A DNA stretch of 34,787 nucleotides from Ruminococcus sp. (GCA_017529875.1 JAFXNC010000032.1:1-34787); one strand, 5' to 3'. Numbered from the stretch's first letter, positions 1 through 7,741 are shown. Notes: generated by a model from the letters alone, not told the origin. A program made the numbers and translations.

Positions 1-17
1 CGCTCGCCTCGGGCGCC

Positions 18-274
18 GGTTTTGGGACTGCGTTCACTACGCTCCTTCGTCGCTTCGTTCACTCCGTCCCAAAGGCCCTCGGCTCGCTGGGTTAGGTTTT
101 ACAGATAAGTGCAGAGCTCAAAGGCCCCTCGGCTCGCCGGGATTGGTTACTATTATAAATGGGGGGATTCCCCCCATACCCCCCGGCTCGTCGGGGCCTT
201 GGTTTTGGGACTGCGTTCACTACGCTCCTTCGTCGCTGCGTTCACTTCGTCCCAAAGGCCCTCGGCTCGCCGGG
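18..274. repeat. Duplicated 74-bp intergenic repeat (18-91 and 201-274)
   Basis: Two direct copies, 18-91 and 201-274, are nearly identical, with a few substitutions. Each begins GGTTTTGGGACTGCG and ends in a CTCGGCTCGCCGGG-like motif. Shorter partial copies of that last motif sit near 120-141 and 178-196. Each full copy is bounded by GGGAC and GTCCC, so it can fold back. Small open frames here have no ribosome site or recognisable product. I read positions 1-357 as non-coding repeat DNA lying downstream of iorB. Confidence 0.75.
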
Positions 275-357
275 CTTGGTTGCTTATCAATTCGCTTTAA
301 ATCATTAAAGCTATATATCGACAGGCGGCCAAGATATACCGCCCGTCATATACCTTT

Positions 358-933
358 TTACTCTGCCGCTCTGCCCAGTGCGAATGCCTTCTTGTTCAGC
401 TCCAGGAACTTCGCGGGCACGCACTGCTCAAGTGCTGCCTGCCATACGCTTTCCTCGAACTGCATCTTCTTGGACACCACGCCCATGAGCACCACGTTGG
501 ATGCCTTTGCAGTACCGGCCTGCTCTGCGAGGGTCAGCGCATCCACTGCGATGACGTCAACGCCCTGAGCCTTGATCTTCTCGATGATATCCTCGGGATA
601 CACCGCCGCCCCGCCGATAACAGGCATGGGGTCGATCTTCTGGGTGCTGGTCACGAGATGACCGCCCTTTTTGAGAAACGGCAGCCAGCGGGCAGCCTCC
701 AGCTGCTCAAAGCTGATGATGATATCCGCCTCGCCCTTGACGATAACAGGTGAGTTCACCTCGTCGCCGTACTTGACGTAGGTCACTACCGAGCCGCCTC
801 TCTGGCTCATGCCGTGTACCTCGCTGACCTTGACCTCAAAGCCCTGGGAGAGCAGCACGTTTCCGATTATCCTCGATGCCAGCAGCGAGCCCTGTCCGCC
901 CACGCCGACTATCATGATAGACTTTGTTTCCAT
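358..933 (-). CDS. iorB: Indolepyruvate:ferredoxin oxidoreductase, beta subunit
   Basis: This is the small subunit of the oxygen-sensitive enzyme that oxidatively decarboxylates aryl pyruvates (from aromatic amino acids) to aryl-acetyl-CoA with reduction of ferredoxin; in anaerobes it can also run in reverse. The 191-aa protein opens with the 2-oxoacid oxidoreductase gamma-family motif GVGGQGSLLASRIIG (residues 11-25), followed by HGMSQRGGSV near residue 40. The length is usual for IorB. It starts 18 bp after the iorA stop with the ribosome site GAGGAG, so the two subunits are co-transcribed. The order alpha then beta is the classic one. No clear intrinsic terminator is visible downstream. 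Confidence 0.95.
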   Translation of the reverse strand: METKSIMIVGVGGQGSLLASRIIGNVLLSQGFEVKVSEVHGMSQRGGSVVTYVKYGDEVNSPVIVKGEADIIISFEQLEAARWLPFLKKGGHLVTSTQKIDPMPVIGGAAVYPEDIIEKIKAQGVDVIAVDALTLAEQAGTAKASNVVLMGVVSKKMQFEESVWQAALEQCVPAKFLELNKKAFALGRAAE

Positions 934-951
934 AATCTTCCCACTCCTCTC

Positions 952-2679
952 TTACTTCACTATGGCGCCCAGCTTGCACATCTCGGTGCAGATGCCGCAG
1001 CCTACGCACTGGGTGTGGTCAATGGTCATCTTCTTGTCGTGTACCGAGATAGCGGGACAGCCGATCTTGAGGCACTGCTTGCAGCCTACGCACTTATCCT
1101 GATCGCATTTGAGGGGCGGGTTATGCTTGACGTATTTGAGCAGAGCGCAGGGTCTGCGGCTGATGATAACGGAAGGCTCCTCCTTGGCAAGCTCCTCCTT
1201 GATAACAGCCTCGGTCTCCGCCATGTGATAGGGGTCTACCACGCGGACGCTCTTGATGCCGATAGCGCGGCAGAGCTCTTCGAGGTTCACTGCCGCGGCA
1301 GGGTCGCCTTTGAGATTCTTGCCTGTGGTGGGGTTCTGCTGATGACCGGTCATGCCGGTGATAGAGTTATCCAGGATTATTACAGTAGTATTGCTGGCGT
1401 TGTAAGCGATGTTCACAAGGCCGGTCATACCGCTGTGCATGAAGGTAGAATCACCGATAACGGCGACGGACTTCTTCTCGCTCTCAGCGCCGCGAGCCTT
1501 ATTGAAACCGTGGAGCCCGCTGATAGAAGCGCCCATACAGATAGTGGAATCCATAGCGCAGAGGGGAGCGGTAGCGCCCAGAGTATAGCATCCGATATCG
1601 CCGGAAACAGTCACGCCCAGCTTGGAGAGGCAGTAGAACAGTCCTCTGTGGGGACAGCCTGCGCACATAACAGGGGGACGCACCGGAACGTTCTCCGGGA
1701 ACTCGGCAAACTCAGCGGTCTCGCCCAGTATCTTCTCCCTGACGATAGACTGGCTGATCTCGCCCAGCAAAGAGAAGGTGTCCTTGCCGTGAACGTTCAG
1801 GCCGAGCTTTTTGCAGTGGGTCTCGATGATATCGTCCAGCTGCTCGATGACGTAAACAGTCTCGCACTTTCCGCAGAAATCCTTGATGATCTCCACCGGC
1901 AGGGGGTTCACGATACCAAGCTTTAAGTAAGATGCCTTATTTCCCAATGCCTCCCTGGCATACTGATAGGAGATGCCTGCCGCGATAACGCCGATCTTTG
2001 TGTCGTTGTACTCTACCCTGTTGAGGGGCGAGGTCTCGGCATACTCACGGATATCAACCAGCCTCTGCTCCACCTGGGGGTGGCGGCGGATAGCGTTGCC
2101 GGGCATCATAACGAACTTCTGTATATTCTTGGTATAGGGGATAAGCTCATGCTCCTCTCTGTCGCAAAGCTCAACTGCCGACTGGGAGTGTGCCACACGG
2201 GTGGACATCCTGACGATGACGGGGGTGTCGAACTTTTCCGAAAGGTCGAATGCGGCCTTGGTGAAGTCCTTGCACTCGGCGGAGTCGGAGGGCTCGATCA
2301 TCATTACCTTGGATGCGATGGCGTGGTGGCGGGAATCCTGCTCGTTCTGTGAGGAATGCATACCGGGGTCGTCTGCGACGGCTATTACCATGCCGCCTGT
2401 AACGCCGGTATAGCCTGCGGTGTAGAGGGGGTCGGCGGCGACGTTGAGACCCACGTGCTTCATGGCGCAGAAGCTTCTTGCACCGGCGATGGACGCACCG
2501 AGAGCCACCTCCATAGCCACCTTCTCGTTGGGTGCCCACTCGGCATAGACCTCGTCGTACTTAGCCACTTCCTCGGTTATCTCCGTGGAGGGCGTTCCGG
2601 GATAAGAGGACGCCACACGGCAGCCCGCCTCATACAGGCCGCGTGCAAAGGCCTCATTGCCCAGCATAAGTTTTTTCAT
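952..2679 (-). CDS. iorA: Indolepyruvate:ferredoxin oxidoreductase, alpha subunit
   Basis: This is the catalytic, thiamine-diphosphate-binding subunit of 575 aa. The N-terminal domain carries SYPGTPSTEITE (about residues 24-35), typical of 2-oxoacid oxidoreductases. The TPP/Mg domain contains SGDIGCYTLG and GDSTFMHSGMTG. The last 50 residues form a two-cluster ferredoxin domain with CVGCKQCLKIGCP and CVGCGICTEMC, fitting two [4Fe-4S] clusters that pass electrons to ferredoxin. It is slightly shorter than some homologues but all domains are present. The start at 2679 is supported by a GAAAGGAAC ribosome site. A good promoter lies upstream, and two 14-bp palindromes sit in the leader. Confidence 0.96.
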   Translation of the reverse strand: MKKLMLGNEAFARGLYEAGCRVASSYPGTPSTEITEEVAKYDEVYAEWAPNEKVAMEVALGASIAGARSFCAMKHVGLNVAADPLYTAGYTGVTGGMVIAVADDPGMHSSQNEQDSRHHAIASKVMMIEPSDSAECKDFTKAAFDLSEKFDTPVIVRMSTRVAHSQSAVELCDREEHELIPYTKNIQKFVMMPGNAIRRHPQVEQRLVDIREYAETSPLNRVEYNDTKIGVIAAGISYQYAREALGNKASYLKLGIVNPLPVEIIKDFCGKCETVYVIEQLDDIIETHCKKLGLNVHGKDTFSLLGEISQSIVREKILGETAEFAEFPENVPVRPPVMCAGCPHRGLFYCLSKLGVTVSGDIGCYTLGATAPLCAMDSTICMGASISGLHGFNKARGAESEKKSVAVIGDSTFMHSGMTGLVNIAYNASNTTVIILDNSITGMTGHQQNPTTGKNLKGDPAAAVNLEELCRAIGIKSVRVVDPYHMAETEAVIKEELAKEEPSVIISRRPCALLKYVKHNPPLKCDQDKCVGCKQCLKIGCPAISVHDKKMTIDHTQCVGCGICTEMCKLGAIVK

Positions 2680-2719
2680 TGCTTATCGTTCCTTTCAACA
2701 ATTGATCCTCAGATACACA

Positions 2720-2754
2720 GGGGGTATACCCCCTTTTCCGACGCTTTAAAGCGT
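2720..2754. promoter_or_regulatory. Two adjacent 14-bp perfect palindromes in the iorA leader
   Basis: GGGGGTATACCCCC (2720-2733) and ACGCTTTAAAGCGT (2741-2754) are both perfect palindromes, 7 bp apart, between the predicted iorA transcription start and its ribosome site. They could be repressor operators or two tetraloop hairpins in the mRNA. Neither is followed by a U-run, so they are not a simple terminator. Confidence 0.5.
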
Positions 2755-2764
2755 GTACTTTGTT

Positions 2765-2793
2765 ATTATACCACACTTCCGGAAATAAATCAA
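2765..2793 (-). promoter_or_regulatory. Sigma-A-type promoter of iorAB
   Basis: On the minus strand TTGATT (2788-2793) and TATAAT (2765-2770) are separated by exactly 17 bp. Transcription would start near 2758 and give a leader of about 78 nt before iorA. Confidence 0.8.
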
Positions 2794-2803
2794 CACCTTA
2801 TTT

Positions 2804-2843
2804 AAAGATTTTTGTCAAAGCTACTCAAAGATTTTGTCAAAGC
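2804..2843. repeat. Short tandem direct repeat between divergent promoters
   Basis: AAAGATTTTTGTCAAAGC (2804-2821) is repeated as AAAGATTTTGTCAAAGC (2827-2843), spaced 23 bp start to start. It lies between the iorA promoter and the promoter of the gene at 2934. The spacing of about two helical turns would suit a regulator binding site. The role is inferred. Confidence 0.45.
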
Positions 2844-2847
2844 CGTG

Positions 2848-2876
2848 TTTACAAACCCCCGCTGTCATGTTATAAT
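2848..2876 (+). promoter_or_regulatory. Sigma-A-type promoter of the ketopantoate reductase gene
   Basis: TTTACA (2848-2853), a 17-bp spacer and a perfect TATAAT (2871-2876) lie 57 bp upstream of the start codon at 2934. Confidence 0.8.
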
Positions 2877-2933
2877 GTTGACAGTACGGCCGGGTGCGGC
2901 CGTGAACTTATCTGACCGGACAGGAGGCCGCAT

Positions 2934-3896
2934 ATGAAAAAGTATCTGATAGTTGGCACAGGAGGCACCGGAGGGGCTGTGGGGGCTTATCTTGCCCGGG
3001 CAGGCAGAGACGTGGACTTCATCGCCAGAGGGGAGAACCTCGCCGCCCTGAAGCAGCGCGGTCTCAGGGTCATCAAGCCCACGGAAGGATTTACTGTATA
3101 CCCGGTGAGGGCATCGACTCTCGAAGACTACGACGGTACCCCCGACGTGATCTTCGTCTGCGTCAAGGGCTACTCCCTGGGGGCAGTGATACCGCAGCTT
3201 AAACGCATCGCGGGCAGGGACGCCGTCATCATACCCATACTCAACATCTTCGGCACCGGCGGCATGATGCAGCCCGAATTTCCGGAAACTCTCGTCACCG
3301 ACGGCTGCATATACGTTGCGGCACAGCTTGAAGCCCCGGGAGTGCTGCGCATGAACGGCGATATCCTGCGGGTGTTCTTTGGCGTGCGCCGTCCGGAGGA
3401 CTTCCGGGAAGACCTGAGAGAGATCGCCGCCGACCTGAGAGACAGCGGCATAGAGGGCGGCCTTTCGGACAACATCGCCCGGGACGCGCTGCTCAAATTC
3501 TCCTACGTCTCGCCCCAGGGCGCCTGCGGGCTTTACTACGGCGTGCCTGCGGGGGACATACAGCGCCCCGGCGAGCCCAGGGAGTGCTTCAAGGCGCTCA
3601 TCGGTGAGATCGACGCTCTGGCGCGGGCTATGGGGATAGACTTCGGGGAGGACATCGTGAAGCGCAACCTGGACATCCTCTCGGGGCTCTCGCCTGCCGC
3701 CGCCACCTCGATGCAGCGTGACATAGCTGCCGGCAAGCCCTCGGAGATCGACGGCCTGATCGGTGAGGTCATCAGGCTGGCGGAGCGTTACGGCGTGGAT
3801 GTACCGGAGTACAGGAGGGTCGCGGCCAAAGTGCTTGGTAATTCTTCGGAGGGTCGGCAGACGACCGTCACAGAGAAACAAAAGCCTGAACCTTGA
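2934..3896 (+). CDS. panE: 2-dehydropantoate 2-reductase family protein
   Basis: This is a probable NADPH-dependent ketopantoate reductase (ApbA/PanE family), making D-pantoate for coenzyme A synthesis. The 320-aa protein has an N-terminal Rossmann motif VGTGGTGGAVGAYLARAG (residues 7-24). The central region contains NIARDALLKFSYV, where the family's catalytic lysine lies. The all-alpha C-terminal domain has EIDGLIGEVIRLAERYGV, including the conserved glutamate. The final 15 or so residues (after VLGNSSEG) are polar and look like a dispensable tail. The ribosome site AGGAGG precedes the ATG. The gene is monocistronic from its own promoter. Other members of this superfamily reduce different 2-oxo acids, so the exact substrate is not certain, and no other pantothenate gene is nearby. 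Confidence 0.85.
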   Translation: MKKYLIVGTGGTGGAVGAYLARAGRDVDFIARGENLAALKQRGLRVIKPTEGFTVYPVRASTLEDYDGTPDVIFVCVKGYSLGAVIPQLKRIAGRDAVIIPILNIFGTGGMMQPEFPETLVTDGCIYVAAQLEAPGVLRMNGDILRVFFGVRRPEDFREDLREIAADLRDSGIEGGLSDNIARDALLKFSYVSPQGACGLYYGVPAGDIQRPGEPRECFKALIGEIDALARAMGIDFGEDIVKRNLDILSGLSPAAATSMQRDIAAGKPSEIDGLIGEVIRLAERYGVDVPEYRRVAAKVLGNSSEGRQTTVTEKQKPEP

Positions 3897-3905
3897 AAAA
3901 AGTTA

Positions 3906-3934
3906 TTGACTTTATGTTAAAAGTGTATTATACT
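3906..3934 (+). promoter_or_regulatory. Promoter of the TPM/PspA-like operon
   Basis: TTGACT (3906-3911), a 17-bp spacer and TATACT (3929-3934). A TATAAT five bases further on (3934-3939) would need a 22-bp spacer and is less likely. Confidence 0.65.
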
Positions 3935-3973
3935 ATAATGAGATAATTATACGTTTAAAGGAGTGACAGCGAA

Positions 3974-5047
3974 ATGGGCAGAGCAGGACGCGGAGGCGGC
4001 GGCGGTGGAGGCTTCAGGAGCAGCGGCTTCGGCGGTTCGAGAGGCTTCGGCTCCCATTCGGGCGGGTCTTCTTCTCACAGGAGCGGCTTTTCAAGCAGCT
4101 CGTCTTCACACAGGAGCGGTTCATCCTACCACAGCCATTCGTCCGGCGGGTATCATCATCACTACAATTCCGGCCCGAGATTCTATTACTTCGGCGGCAC
4201 CCGCTATTCATCGGGGAGCTATTCCGGAGGATATACAAATACAAGTTCGACTAAGAAGTCCGGCAGGCCCATAGGCAAGATAATCTGGCTGGCCATAATG
4301 CTGATCATCATGGCGAGTGTGCTGCTCCCCGACGACTACGGTTCATCGGGCTCCGGCACTACCATAAGCAAATCCACGGTAAAGCGTACCAAGCTGGAGG
4401 GCAGCTCGCTGGTCGTGACCGATTACTGGTACTGCGACGAGCTGGGCTGGATCACCGATCCCAAGACCCTCAAAAACGGCATGGAGAAATTCTTCGACAA
4501 GACCGGCGTTCAGCCCTTCCTCTACATAACCGACGACATCGGCACCTCGGGCTTTGCAACGGACAGCCAGCTCGAAGCCTACGGCAACAAGCTCTATGAG
4601 CACTACTTCGAGGACGAGGCGCATCTGCTGGTGGTGTTCTACGAGAAGAACGAGCAGTACCGCTCCTTCTACATCGTGGGCAAGGAGGCCAAGACTGTCA
4701 TCGACGACGAGGCGGGAGATATCCTGCTCGACTACATCGACCACTACTACTACTCCAGCTACGACGAGAGCGAGTTCTTCGCAAGGTCCTTCGCGGAGGC
4801 GGCGGAGAGGATAATGCGCGTAACGCCCAGCTACGCCGGTATCATCGCGGTGTTCATCGTCATCGCCGTGATAGTCATAGTGCTGTTCAAGTGGTGGAAG
4901 AAAAAGAAACAGCATAAGCTCGACGAGATGAAGCAGGCCAAGGATATACTGGATTCCGACTTAAACGAGTTCGGCAGCTCGGCCTATACCGGCACTCAGT
5001 CGGACAGCTACGTTGACGAGCTCAAAAAGAAATACGATAACCAATAA
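3974..5047 (+). CDS. TPM-domain (TLP18.3/Psb32/MOLO-1-like) membrane protein
   Basis: This is a 357-aa membrane protein. Residues 1-95 are a striking low-complexity stretch of glycine, serine, histidine, arginine and tyrosine. A hydrophobic helix follows at about 99-117 (IIWLAIMLIIMASVLL). A TPM-type alpha/beta domain spans about 140-275, with the typical region around GVQPFLYITDD. A second helix is at about 288-308 (IIAVFIVIAVIVIVLF), then a basic, charged tail. The two helices place the TPM domain outside the membrane and both ends inside. TPM domains occur in membrane-quality and photosystem-repair proteins, and some have phosphatase activity. The ribosome site AAAGGAG precedes the ATG. 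A PspA-like gene follows after 17 bp, suggesting a shared envelope role. Confidence 0.8.
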   Translation: MGRAGRGGGGGGGFRSSGFGGSRGFGSHSGGSSSHRSGFSSSSSSHRSGSSYHSHSSGGYHHHYNSGPRFYYFGGTRYSSGSYSGGYTNTSSTKKSGRPIGKIIWLAIMLIIMASVLLPDDYGSSGSGTTISKSTVKRTKLEGSSLVVTDYWYCDELGWITDPKTLKNGMEKFFDKTGVQPFLYITDDIGTSGFATDSQLEAYGNKLYEHYFEDEAHLLVVFYEKNEQYRSFYIVGKEAKTVIDDEAGDILLDYIDHYYYSSYDESEFFARSFAEAAERIMRVTPSYAGIIAVFIVIAVIVIVLFKWWKKKKQHKLDEMKQAKDILDSDLNEFGSSAYTGTQSDSYVDELKKKYDNQ

Positions 5048-5064
5048 AACAGGGCGGTGAGACA

Positions 5065-5610
5065 ATGGCTTTGTTTGACAAGCGATCCGAGGAGGATCAG
5101 ATAAAGATGCAGCTGGCGGAGCTGGCAGTAAAGCTGTCGGACGTCAGAAAGCAGGTCGGCGAGCTCAACGAGGAGTATGAGCGGGTCGGCGAGCGGTGCA
5201 TAGATTTGAGGGCGCAGTCCGAGGAGTACGAGGAGTACGCAAAGAAGGCGCTGGCGGCCGGCAATCAGGCCGACGCGAGGGTGTTCCTCGGGGAAAAGCA
5301 CAAGTGCGACGAGAAGCTGGCCAAGTACACAGAGCAGTTCACCTCAGTCGCCGCCACCCGCAGCAGCGCCATGGAGCTGCACGACAAAATGGTGCGGGAG
5401 ATAAACGAGGCCAAGACCAGGCTTGCGGTGCTTGAAGCCCGCAGCGCAGCAGCCGACGCCAGCATACATATGTCAAAGACCGTGGGGAGCAGCAGCTTTG
5501 AGCAGAAACTCTCCGGGCTGGAGGCAGAGGCAGAGGCGAAAGAGGCAATGGCGGACGCCCGCCGCTATGCCGAAGACGATATCTGGGGGGGTAATAACAA
5601 TGGCGTTTGA
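5065..5610 (+). CDS. Short PspA/IM30-like (ESCRT-III superfamily) coiled-coil protein
   Basis: This 181-aa, highly charged, almost wholly helical protein has no membrane segment. The middle, AKKALAAGNQADARVFLGEK (about residues 59-78), matches the PspA pattern in which paired helices are joined through an alanine-rich segment with a conserved E-K. Canonical PspA is about 220 aa and starts with an amphipathic helix that senses and binds membranes; this protein starts directly in the coiled coil and lacks that helix. It follows the TPM gene by 17 bp and overlaps the next gene by 11 bp, so all three are translated from one message. A general coiled-coil protein is the alternative reading. Confidence 0.7.
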   Translation: MALFDKRSEEDQIKMQLAELAVKLSDVRKQVGELNEEYERVGERCIDLRAQSEEYEEYAKKALAAGNQADARVFLGEKHKCDEKLAKYTEQFTSVAATRSSAMELHDKMVREINEAKTRLAVLEARSAAADASIHMSKTVGSSSFEQKLSGLEAEAEAKEAMADARRYAEDDIWGGNNNGV

Positions 5611-5977
5611 GATAAAAAAGGTTGGATCCTTCTGCTTCTGGGGGGACTGGTTCGGCAGACCGCTGGACAATTCCCACAGGTGCGTGAATGCGTCCCTTGA
5701 GGGGGATCTGCTCATGGCGGACTTCGCCGACGGCGAGAGCCTGACGGTATACGGAGCCAAGGACGTTTACTCCGACGAGGGGAAATTCTACGTCGGTGAC
5801 GCCGAGATGCTGGTATGGGAGTGGAACCTCTACGACGAGCCCGAGGGCGAGGATTCGAGGCGTTTCATCGAATACAAAAAGCTCCCCGACGGCCGCATCA
5901 GAAAGACCAGCGACCTGGGCAGCGGCATCCCCCAGTTCATAGACCCCAACGGCGCCCATGCCGTGGAGATGTGCTGA
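5600..5977 (+). CDS. Uncharacterised 125-aa protein of the TPM/PspA-like operon
   Basis: I do not recognise this family. The chosen start is the ATG at 5600, preceded by a run of seven G (ribosome site) inside the end of the PspA-like gene. The open frame reaches further upstream, but there it lies entirely inside the PspA-like coding region. The protein is acidic, rich in aromatics and tryptophan (FCFWGDWFGRP, LVWEWNLYDEP), and predicted soluble, probably beta-rich. The 11-bp overlap implies translational coupling and a shared function with the TPM and PspA-like proteins. It is the last gene before a large inverted repeat. Confidence 0.75.
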   Translation: MAFEIKKVGSFCFWGDWFGRPLDNSHRCVNASLEGDLLMADFADGESLTVYGAKDVYSDEGKFYVGDAEMLVWEWNLYDEPEGEDSRRFIEYKKLPDGRIRKTSDLGSGIPQFIDPNGAHAVEMC

Positions 5978-5979
5978 AT

Positions 5980-6201
5980 CGCGGCGGCGGTAAGGAATTG
6001 TTTGCGCCGCCGCTAAAAGAATAAAGAATAAATAATAAAGAATAAAGAATAATTAAGGAGTCCGCTCCGCGGACGATTTTTTAAAATCATCGCCGAAGGC
6101 GATACCTTTTTTATTCTTTATTCTTTCTTCTTTTATATTTATTGGTTTAGCGGCGGCGCACACAAAGCTTGACACACCAATACTTCTTTACCGCCGCCGC
6201 G
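5980..6201. repeat. Nested inverted-repeat (MITE-like) element between convergent genes
   Basis: The outer 14-bp arms, 5980-5993 and 6188-6201 (CGCGGCGGCGGTAA and its complement), are perfect. Inner 14-bp arms GCGCCGCCGCTAAA (6004-6017) and its complement (6146-6159) are also perfect. Inside these, an AGAATAAAGAATAA-type tract (6018-6052) faces a TTATTCTTTATTC-type tract (about 6108-6140). The centre holds three small hairpins: GTCCGC/GCGGAC, GATTTT/AAAATC and ATCGCC/GGCGAT. It has no coding capacity. It lies between convergent genes and could stop transcription from both sides, but its size and layering look like a miniature inverted-repeat element. Confidence 0.7.
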
Positions 6202-6206
6202 CCTGA

Positions 6207-7658
6207 TCAGCCCTTATACCCTATGAGCCAGTCGTACATCTCCCTGTACTTGTCGGCAGAGGTCTGCCAGGAGAAGTCTCTGGTCATGGCGCGGTAGATC
6301 ATCTTGTTCCACTCTGCGCGGTCGTTTACGTATACCGAGTGGGCGAACAACACCGTGTTGTACATATCGTGGGCGTTGTAGTGGGTAAACGAGAATCCGG
6401 TGCCTGTGCCGGTGAACTGATTGTAGGGCTCAACGGTGTCCTTGAGGCCGCCGGTCTCACGGACTATGGGCAGGGTGCCGTAGCGCAGGCTCATGAGCTG
6501 GGAAAGTCCGCAGGGCTCAAACAGCGAGGGCATCAGGAAGGCGTCGCAGGAGGCGTATATCTTGTGGGACATCTCCTCGGAGTAGTAGATGTTGGCGGAG
6601 ACCTTCTCGGGGTACTTGCCCGCGAACCAGCGGAACATATCCTCGTACTTCTGGTCGCCGGTGCCGAGGGCGACGATCTGAACGTCCTTCTGGCAGAGGT
6701 TCTCCATCATGTAGGCGATGAGGTCAAAGCCTTTCTGGTCGGTGAGGCGGCTGACTATGCCTATCATGAAGCGGTTGTCGCCGGTGCCGAGGTTCAGCTC
6801 ATGCTGGAGGGAACGCTTGTTGTCCAGCTTTTTGCCTACCGCGTCGGCGGCGGAGTAGTTCACCGGGATGAACTTGTCGGTCTCGGGGTTGAAGTCAACG
6901 TAGTCGATGCCGTTTACGATACCCCGCAGGTCATGGGCGCGGGCGCGGAGCAGGCCGTCGAGACCCTCGCCGTAGAAGGGGGTCTTTATCTCCTCGGCAT
7001 AGGTGTCGGAAACTGTGGTGATAGCGTCGGCATAGACCAGACCGCCCTTGAGCATATTGCCGTCGGGACCCATAAGGAGCTTGTCATAGGTCATGTAGTA
7101 GTCGGAAAGGCCGGAGATGCGCTGGAAGACCAGGGAGTTGTCGTTGCCCTGGAATTTCAGGTTATGGATAGTCATGACGGTCTTGATGCCCCGGAAGAAC
7201 TCGCCGCCCTGGAAGGTGTCGTTGAGGTATACGGGGATAAGGCCGGTCTGCCAGTCGTGGCAGTGGATGACGTCGGGGCGGAACCCGATGACCGGCAGAG
7301 CGGAGAGCACGGCTCTGTCGAAGTACATGAACTTCTCGATATCCCAGTGCCAGTCGGTATAGGGCTTGGGGCCGGAGAAGTAGCTCTCGTTGTCTATGAA
7401 ATAGAAATGCACGCCGTCGTAATCCATTTCGAGTACGCCGACGTAGCGGTCAGCGCCGTTGAAGTTCATATAGAAATGGGTCTTATACTGCATCATATCC
7501 TTCCACTTCTGAGCCATGCACTCATACTTGGGGAGGATGACGCGAATATCGTACTTTGACTTATCGAAGCACTTGGGGAGGGAGCCCACGACATCGGCAA
7601 GTCCGCCGGTTTTGATGAAGGGCACGACCTCGGAGGAGGCAAAAAGAATATTCTTCAT
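6207..7658 (-). CDS. glgA: Glycogen synthase (ADP-glucose type, GT5)
   Basis: GlgA transfers glucose from ADP-glucose to growing alpha-1,4-glucan in the cytoplasm. The 482-aa protein has the N-terminal KTGGLADVVGSLPK motif (from about residue 16; the lysine binds ADP-glucose). It also has DVIHCHDWQTGL in the N-terminal domain, IGIVSRLTDQKG at the start of the GT-B C-terminal domain, and MPSLFEPCGLSQL with the catalytic glutamate. The length is the family norm. An upstream ATG at 7676 would add six residues, but the ATG at 7658 gives the normal MKNILFASSE start with AAAGGA nine bases before it. It appears monocistronic; no other glg gene is in the window. Confidence 0.95.
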   Translation of the reverse strand: MKNILFASSEVVPFIKTGGLADVVGSLPKCFDKSKYDIRVILPKYECMAQKWKDMMQYKTHFYMNFNGADRYVGVLEMDYDGVHFYFIDNESYFSGPKPYTDWHWDIEKFMYFDRAVLSALPVIGFRPDVIHCHDWQTGLIPVYLNDTFQGGEFFRGIKTVMTIHNLKFQGNDNSLVFQRISGLSDYYMTYDKLLMGPDGNMLKGGLVYADAITTVSDTYAEEIKTPFYGEGLDGLLRARAHDLRGIVNGIDYVDFNPETDKFIPVNYSAADAVGKKLDNKRSLQHELNLGTGDNRFMIGIVSRLTDQKGFDLIAYMMENLCQKDVQIVALGTGDQKYEDMFRWFAGKYPEKVSANIYYSEEMSHKIYASCDAFLMPSLFEPCGLSQLMSLRYGTLPIVRETGGLKDTVEPYNQFTGTGTGFSFTHYNAHDMYNTVLFAHSVYVNDRAEWNKMIYRAMTRDFSWQTSADKYREMYDWLIGYKG

Positions 7659-7712
7659 AGGGAGCATTCCTTTCATTTACGGATTCCGGCAGAGCCGGTA
7701 AGGCATATTTAT

Positions 7713-7741
7713 ATTTTACCACATTTCTAAGCATACGTCAA
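7713..7741 (-). promoter_or_regulatory. Promoter of glgA
   Basis: On the minus strand TTGACG (7736-7741), a 17-bp spacer and TAAAAT (7713-7718). A small hairpin CCGGC-AGA-GCCGG (7686-7698) lies in the leader. Confidence 0.75.

Noticed and set aside
18..274. CRISPR array
   Set aside because: Only two long, non-uniformly spaced copies with related sequence between them; no short regular repeats, spacers or cas genes.
294..311. GCTTTAA/TTAAAGC hairpin as the iorB terminator
   Set aside because: There is no T-run on the minus strand after the stem, so it is not a convincing terminator.
814..1926. 370-codon open frame on the plus strand opposite iorAB
   Set aside because: Antisense shadow spanning two real genes.
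2865..3881. 338-codon open frame on the minus strand opposite the ketopantoate reductase gene
   Set aside because: Antisense to a clear Rossmann-fold gene, and it runs into that gene's promoter.
5423..5599. Longer N-terminus for the 125-aa protein at 5600
   Set aside because: It would lie wholly inside the PspA-like gene and lacks a ribosome site; the ATG at 5600 has one.
6339..7559. 406-codon open frame on the plus strand across glgA
   Set aside because: Antisense shadow of glgA; valine/glycine-rich translation without motifs.
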